Positions 59,485-64,000 of a DNA stretch of 64,000 nucleotides are shown one piece after another; the stretch's first letter is position 1; each line of letters begins with the position of its first letter. Origin of the DNA: Agrobacterium cavarae (GTDB lineage: Bacteria > Pseudomonadota > Alphaproteobacteria > Rhizobiales > Rhizobiaceae). Under the pieces are notes generated by a model that saw only the letters and a program-made list of their open reading frames with translations, had not been told where the DNA came from and did no database searches. Made by a program: the position numbers and the translations under genes. The DNA lies in contig NZ_SISF01000031.1 in NCBI RefSeq assembly GCF_004310285.1, forward strand, positions 194,511 to 258,510, in the 5' to 3' direction.

Positions 59485-59668
59485 CTTATGATCACGATAA
59501 ATTTCCCGGAATTGGTGCTTTGCTCTTGCGGCGGCGGGCATGAAACGCTATTTTCAGCCCACTCATCTCTCGGCATGTGAATTATTCAGATGGCTGCGGT
59601 TGCACCTCAGAAGCTGATTCGCGAACACGCCACTCCCCCACATATTTTTAAAGACGGTCTTTCTCTTC

Positions 59669-60934
59669 ATGGCTGAAATGAAGCTACAGGAACTCAAAAG
59701 CAAATCTCCGACCGATTTGCTGACGTTTGCCGAATCCCTGGAAGTTGAAAATGCGAGCACCATGCGTAAGCAGGAGCTCATGTTCGCGATTCTCAAGATG
59801 CTGGCAAGCCAGGATGTCGAGATCATCGGGGAAGGCGTTGTCGAAGTTCTTCAGGATGGCTTCGGTTTCCTGCGCTCTGCAAACGCAAACTACCTACCAG
59901 GCCCGGATGATATCTACATCTCGCCCTCCCAGATCCGCCGGTTCTCGCTGAAGACCGGGGACACGGTTGAAGGGCCCATTCGTGGACCGAAGGAAGGCGA
60001 GCGCTACTTTGCTCTGCTGAAGGTCAACACGATCAATTTCGACGATCCGGAAAAGATTCGTCACAAGGTTCACTTCGATAACCTGACGCCGCTTTATCCG
60101 AATGAGCGTTTCAAGATGGAACTTGATGTTCCAACATCGAAGGACCTCTCCGCGCGCGTCATCGATCTCGTCGCTCCGCTCGGCAAGGGCCAGCGCGGAT
60201 TGATCGTTGCGCCGCCGAGAACCGGTAAGACGGTCCTTCTGCAGAACATTGCTCATTCGATCACGGCCAACCATCCGGAATGCTACCTCATCGTTCTTCT
60301 GATCGATGAGCGCCCGGAAGAAGTGACCGACATGCAGCGCTCGGTGAAGGGCGAAGTCGTATCCTCGACCTTTGACGAGCCCGCGGTTCGTCACGTTCAG
60401 GTGGCCGAAATGGTCATCGAGAAGGCCAAACGCCTTGTCGAGCATGGTCGTGACGTCGTCATTCTGCTCGATTCGATTACGCGCCTCGGCCGCGCGTACA
60501 ACACGGTCGTCCCCTCCTCCGGTAAGGTTTTGACCGGTGGTGTCGACGCCAACGCTTTGCAGCGCCCGAAGCGCTTCTTCGGCGCCGCTCGTAACATCGA
60601 AGAAGGTGGTTCGCTGACGATCATCGCAACGGCTCTGATCGATACCGGCAGCCGCATGGATGAAGTCATCTTCGAAGAGTTCAAGGGCACCGGTAACTCT
60701 GAAATTGTGCTGGACCGCAAGGTCGCCGATAAGCGCATCTTCCCTGCCATGGATATCCTTAAATCCGGTACGCGTAAGGAAGACTTGCTGGTTCCGCGTC
60801 AGGATCTCCAGAAGATTTTCGTGCTGCGACGCATCCTGGCACCGATGGGAACCACCGATGCCATCGAGTTCCTCATCGACAAGCTCAAGCAGACGAAGAC
60901 CAATGGCGACTTCTTCGAGTCGATGAATACGTAA
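59669..60934 (+). CDS. rho: Transcription termination factor Rho
   Basis: A 421-residue hexameric RNA helicase that terminates transcription. The RNA-binding cold-shock-like domain contains GFGFLRS (about 69-75), the P-loop is [14 protein letters not shown], the Q loop region RHVQVAEMV, and the R loop [20 protein letters not shown]. The start gives [18 protein letters not shown], normal for the family. Its place between hemJ and mnmE is standard in rhizobia. Confidence 0.98.
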   Translation: MAEMKLQELKSKSPTDLLTFAESLEVENASTMRKQELMFAILKMLASQDVEIIGEGVVEVLQDGFGFLRSANANYLPGPDDIYISPSQIRRFSLKTGDTVEGPIRGPKEGERYFALLKVNTINFDDPEKIRHKVHFDNLTPLYPNERFKMELDVPTSKDLSARVIDLVAPLGKGQRGLIVAPPRTGKTVLLQNIAHSITANHPECYLIVLLIDERPEEVTDMQRSVKGEVVSSTFDEPAVRHVQVAEMVIEKAKRLVEHGRDVVILLDSITRLGRAYNTVVPSSGKVLTGGVDANALQRPKRFFGAARNIEEGGSLTIIATALIDTGSRMDEVIFEEFKGTGNSEIVLDRKVADKRIFPAMDILKSGTRKEDLLVPRQDLQKIFVLRRILAPMGTTDAIEFLIDKLKQTKTNGDFFESMNT

Positions 60935-61198
60935 TCCGTTTAGCCGGATTCCGACTTGAAGCGTTTTGCAAGGTTTCCAATCCGCTCATACGCTTCAGGT
61001 TCTTGCGTTATCGCAAAACCTCTGCACAGCTTTGTGCGGACCATGCTTAGACCTCGGCTGCGCTCCTTAAACAGAGCGCGGCCATTTTCATTAAAGCGAG
61101 TTCGATCACCTCGATTGCCGCCTCGCTTCAGGCCTTCGTTTGTAGCGTGCGCCCTTAAACCGCTAAACAGGTCGCATGACGAGCTTTGGAAGAGTTTC
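60935..61198 (+). other. 264-base gap between rho and mnmE, no gene recognised
   Basis: An open frame in phase with mnmE runs from 60956 through this gap, but its predicted residues are arginine-rich and unlike any MnmE N-terminus, so I do not call it coding. Short complementary segments are present (for example GCACA/TGTGC near 61025), but no terminator with a T-run for rho is visible. It may hold the mnmE promoter and a Rho leader/trailer structure. Confidence 0.5.
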
Positions 61199-62524
61199 AT
61201 GCCGCAGTCCAGCGATACGATCTATGCCCTCTCCAGTGGCTCTCTACCGGCCGGCGTCTCCGTCATCCGGATCAGCGGACCCAACGCGATTGAGGCGCTG
61301 CGAGGTCTCATAGGCGATCACGTTCCAGCACCCCGTCACTCATCCCTCAAAACGATTCGTGACCGAAACAGCGACGTTATTGATCAGGCCCTCGTGCTTT
61401 TATTTCCAGCGCCGAACTCTTTCACGGGCGAAGATTGCGTCGAGCTCCAGGTCCATGGAAGTCGAGCGGTGGTGTCGGCGATCTTCAATCTCCTTGACCA
61501 ACGGCAGGGTGTGCGTCCGGCAGAAGCAGGAGAGTTCTCCCGCCGGGCATTCGACAATGGCAAGATGGATCTCGTGGAAGTCGAAGGCCTTGCGGACCTC
61601 TTGCAGTCTGAAACAGAAATGCAGCGGCGCTTGGCCGTGGAGCAGAGCAGCGGTCATCTTTCCGGCCTCTATGACGGCTGGGCCTCGCAGCTGACCCGCT
61701 GCCGGGCATTGATCGAAGCGGAACTGGACTTCGCCGATGAGGACGATGTGCCGGATTCCGTGGCAGCCCAGGTGTGGGCGAAGGTTGGCGAACTCGAGAA
61801 AGACCTCTCAAGCCACTTGGCACATGGATCAGGCTCCGAAATCATCCGCGATGGTTTTAAAGTTGCCTTGGTGGGTGCGCCGAATGTTGGCAAATCCAGT
61901 CTGATGAATGCGCTGAGCGGGCGTGATGTGGCGATTGTCACCGATGTCGCGGGTACCACACGAGACGTTCTGAGCGTCGATCTCGATCTCAATGGGTATC
62001 TTGTGACGCTCTTTGACACCGCGGGTCTGCGTGATGCGACGGATGTGGTCGAGAGGGAAGGAATTCGACGGGCACAGATGACGGCGCAGTCCGCTGATTT
62101 GGTTCTTCACCTCCGCGATATCGATTCGTCCCCGCAACAATTGGATATTCAGAATAATTTCGAGGCGATTTCGCTTGTCACCAAGGCCGACCTTCTTCCG
62201 CAATCGGCCAACATAGAAGACGGTATTCTCATCTCTGCGAAGACGGGCTACGGGCTGGAGTTGCTGAAGGCCGCCATCTGCGACCGTATCAAGCAGCGAG
62301 TTGGAGCCGCTACCACCCTCATGCCCGCACGCTCGCGACACAAAAAACGACTTGAAGAGACGCTGGAGTATGTTAGGGAAGCGCTGAAATCAGAAGGTAT
62401 GGAATTGGCGATCCGTTCCGAATATCTTCGTCTTGCCGCTACGTCGCTAGGACGGATCACCGGTAGGGTTGACGTTGAAGATTTGCTCGGCGTCATATTT
62501 TCCGAATTTTGCATCGGTAAATGA
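61199..62524 (+). CDS. mnmE: tRNA modification GTPase MnmE
   Basis: A 441-residue GTPase that, with MnmG, installs the cmnm5 group on U34 of certain tRNAs. The N-terminal folate-binding domain begins DTIYALSSGSLPAGVSVIRI; the G domain has VGAPNVGKSSLMNAL and the switch region DVAGTTRD, and the protein ends FCIGK, with the functional C-x-G-K tail. The ATG at 61199 gives MPQSSDTIYA. Its TGA stop is the first three bases of the parS site at 62522. mnmG follows after 50 bases. Confidence 0.97.
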   Translation: MPQSSDTIYALSSGSLPAGVSVIRISGPNAIEALRGLIGDHVPAPRHSSLKTIRDRNSDVIDQALVLLFPAPNSFTGEDCVELQVHGSRAVVSAIFNLLDQRQGVRPAEAGEFSRRAFDNGKMDLVEVEGLADLLQSETEMQRRLAVEQSSGHLSGLYDGWASQLTRCRALIEAELDFADEDDVPDSVAAQVWAKVGELEKDLSSHLAHGSGSEIIRDGFKVALVGAPNVGKSSLMNALSGRDVAIVTDVAGTTRDVLSVDLDLNGYLVTLFDTAGLRDATDVVEREGIRRAQMTAQSADLVLHLRDIDSSPQQLDIQNNFEAISLVTKADLLPQSANIEDGILISAKTGYGLELLKAAICDRIKQRVGAATTLMPARSRHKKRLEETLEYVREALKSEGMELAIRSEYLRLAATSLGRITGRVDVEDLLGVIFSEFCIGK

Positions 62525-62537
62525 TTCACGTGAAACA
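62522..62537 (-). other. parS-type ParB binding site 4 overlapping mnmE stop
   Basis: The forward strand reads TGATTCACGTGAAACA, the reverse complement of site 3. It is 14 of 16 to consensus with intact core, 4.8 kb right of oriC. Its first three bases are the mnmE stop codon. The orientation is opposite to the three sites left of the origin. Confidence 0.9.
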
Positions 62538-62574
62538 ATGGGTGTGACACACCCGGTTCAAGGCTGGAAGTTCG

Positions 62575-64000
62575 ATGGTTTATGATGTCGTCGTCATCGG
62601 TGGTGGCCATGCAGGCAGCGAGGCAGCTGCGTCAGCTGCGCGTTACGGCGCACGCACTGCGCTCCTTACTCATAAGCGTGAGACGATCGGCGTTATGTCC
62701 TGTAATCCTGCAATCGGCGGATTGGGCAAAGGCCATCTTGTCCGAGAGATCGACGCACTTGATGGTTTGATGGGCCGCGTGGCCGACGCTGGCGGCATCC
62801 AGTTCCGCATGCTGAACCGCAAGAAAGGGCCTGCTGTCCGCGGGCCAAGAACGCAAGCCGATCGCCGTCTCTACCGCGAGGCGATGCAGAGAGAAATTTC
62901 CAGGATTGTAAACCTCGACATTGTAGAAGGCGATGCCTTCGATATCGACATCACAAATGGCGAGATCACAGCGGTTGTTCTGGCGGACGGTCGTCGTGTC
63001 GCTTGCCGTGCTGTCGTGCTTACCACCGGTACATTCCTCCGCGGTCTCATTCATATCGGTTCCGAAAAGATTCCTGCAGGTCGTGTTGGCGAAAACCCCT
63101 CGATGGGACTTTCCGAAACTCTCTTACGCGCGGGTCTTACGCTCGGAAGGCTGAAGACTGGTACCCCTGCTCGCCTCGACGGTCGAACGATCGATTGGGC
63201 TGGTTTGGACAAGCAAGGACCGGATGAAGATCCCGTCCCCTTTTCGTTCATGACGGATCGGATCACCAATCCTCAGATCGATTGTGGCGTAACGCGCACG
63301 ACGCCTGAGAGCCATAAGATCATTCAGGATAATATTCATCTCTCGGCCATGTACTCAGGTCAGATCGAGGGCGTGGGTCCGCGGTATTGTCCGTCCATTG
63401 AAGATAAGATCGTTCGCTTCGGAGAGCGCGACGGACATCAAATCTTCTTGGAGCCGGAAGGTCTTGACGATCACACCGTCTACCCGAATGGCATATCCAC
63501 CTCGCTGCCAGCGCATGTGCAGGACGCTTTCATTCATTCCATTCCGGGGCTTGAGACCGTAAATATTCTCCAGCCTGGTTACGCGATAGAATATGATTAT
63601 GTCGACCCAAGAGAACTCAAGCCCTCTCTCGAGTGCCGGAAGATCCCTGGCCTCTTTCTAGCCGGTCAGATCAATGGAACGACAGGCTATGAGGAAGCTG
63701 GCGCTCAGGGACTTGTTGCAGGTCTCAACGCAGCGCGGCTTACTGGTGATGTCGATGCGCACATTTTCAGTCGGACCGACTCCTATATCGGGGTTATGAT
63801 CGATGACCTGACGTCCAAGGGCGTGACCGAGCCTTATCGCATGTTCACCTCGCGCGCTGAGTATCGACTCTCGCTGCGTGTCGATAATGCCGATCTTAGA
63901 TTGACGCCTCTTGGTCTGAAGACTGGGATTGTCGGATCGGAGCGTGGGAAAAAGTTCTCGGAGTATCTCGATGCACTCGATCAGGGCAGGTCGTTGCTTA
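62575..64000 (+). CDS. mnmG: tRNA U34 carboxymethylaminomethyl enzyme MnmG (partial)
   Basis: The first 475 codons of MnmG (GidA), cut off by the window end and open throughout. It is the FAD-dependent partner of MnmE in U34 modification of tRNA. The dinucleotide-binding loop [15 protein letters not shown] lies at 5-19, followed by [20 protein letters not shown] and [17 protein letters not shown]. The ATG at 62575 gives [11 protein letters not shown], the family start, with CTGGAAG upstream. parA and parB commonly follow mnmG and rsmG in this group and would lie just outside. Confidence 0.97.
   Translation, partial: MVYDVVVIGGGHAGSEAAASAARYGARTALLTHKRETIGVMSCNPAIGGLGKGHLVREIDALDGLMGRVADAGGIQFRMLNRKKGPAVRGPRTQADRRLYREAMQREISRIVNLDIVEGDAFDIDITNGEITAVVLADGRRVACRAVVLTTGTFLRGLIHIGSEKIPAGRVGENPSMGLSETLLRAGLTLGRLKTGTPARLDGRTIDWAGLDKQGPDEDPVPFSFMTDRITNPQIDCGVTRTTPESHKIIQDNIHLSAMYSGQIEGVGPRYCPSIEDKIVRFGERDGHQIFLEPEGLDDHTVYPNGISTSLPAHVQDAFIHSIPGLETVNILQPGYAIEYDYVDPRELKPSLECRKIPGLFLAGQINGTTGYEEAGAQGLVAGLNAARLTGDVDAHIFSRTDSYIGVMIDDLTSKGVTEPYRMFTSRAEYRLSLRVDNADLRLTPLGLKTGIVGSERGKKFSEYLDALDQGRSLL

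Overview
The window is an origin-proximal stretch of the main chromosome of an alphaproteobacterium of the family Rhizobiaceae (Agrobacterium/Rhizobium/Allorhizobium type). The evidence is gene content and order: ChvG/ChvI next to pckA, the HprK/EIIA/HPr set, ActS/ActR, a DivL pseudo-kinase, the hisB-DUF2628-hisHAFE-coaA run, trpFBA-accD-folC, addBA-trxA, and the hemE-hemJ-rho-mnmE-mnmG block that flanks the origin in this group. I see no insertion sequence, prophage, CRISPR array, rRNA or tRNA gene in the window. It reads as dense, vertically inherited core genome.

Layout. 1-7140: a leftward promoter at the very edge (probably for an rRNA or other strong operon just outside), an ornithine-cyclodeaminase-like reductase, HrpB helicase, the ActS/ActR redox two-component pair, MmcB and an L,D-transpeptidase lipoprotein. 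7197-12521: malate synthase G, a DUF1402 exported protein and the HslUV protease, all leftward. 12735-17384: histidine genes plus pantothenate kinase, rightward. 17425-19679: ArfB and PckA, leftward. 20020-25401: ChvI/ChvG, HprK, EIIA-Man, HPr and AhcY. 25606-30435: DivL, a TsaE-kinase fusion and MurU (cell cycle, tRNA t6A, peptidoglycan recycling). 30557-37697: AddB, AddA and thioredoxin. 37780-42940: FolC, AccD, TrpA, TrpB and TrpF, leftward. 43043-46817: a YgjP-like metalloprotease, PHB depolymerase, an FAH-family hydrolase and a nitroreductase. 47097-52434: GyrB, an XRE regulator, a Smr protein, MltA and a Tim44-like protein. 52576-57499: FxsA, SecB, DnaQ, CoaE, AroE, Maf and the PEP-synthase/PPDK regulatory protein. 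57500-57907: the probable oriC. 57908-64000: HemE, HemJ, Rho, MnmE and the start of MnmG, which runs off the end.

The strongest non-coding signals concern replication and segregation. The intergenic space between the PPSR gene and hemE carries two perfect DnaA boxes, two near-matches and AT-rich DNA. Four parS-type ParB sites (43010, 47056, 55930, 62522) surround it. All four share the same one-sided deviation from the perfect palindrome, which creates a GAATC (CcrM-type GANTC) site, and in all four this half faces the origin. Other regulatory candidates are a SamR/SahR-like operator before ahcY, central-CG palindromes between pckA and chvI, a heat-shock-type promoter before hslV, and four RIME-like intergenic mosaic repeats.

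I did not find a clearly new biological system. The best leads are the polarised parS set, the TsaE-sugar-kinase fusion beside MurU, an AccD lacking its zinc ribbon, and the HprK/PTS genes joined to ChvGI. Start codons were moved from the longest frame where ribosome sites or family N-termini argued for it; these choices are stated per gene.
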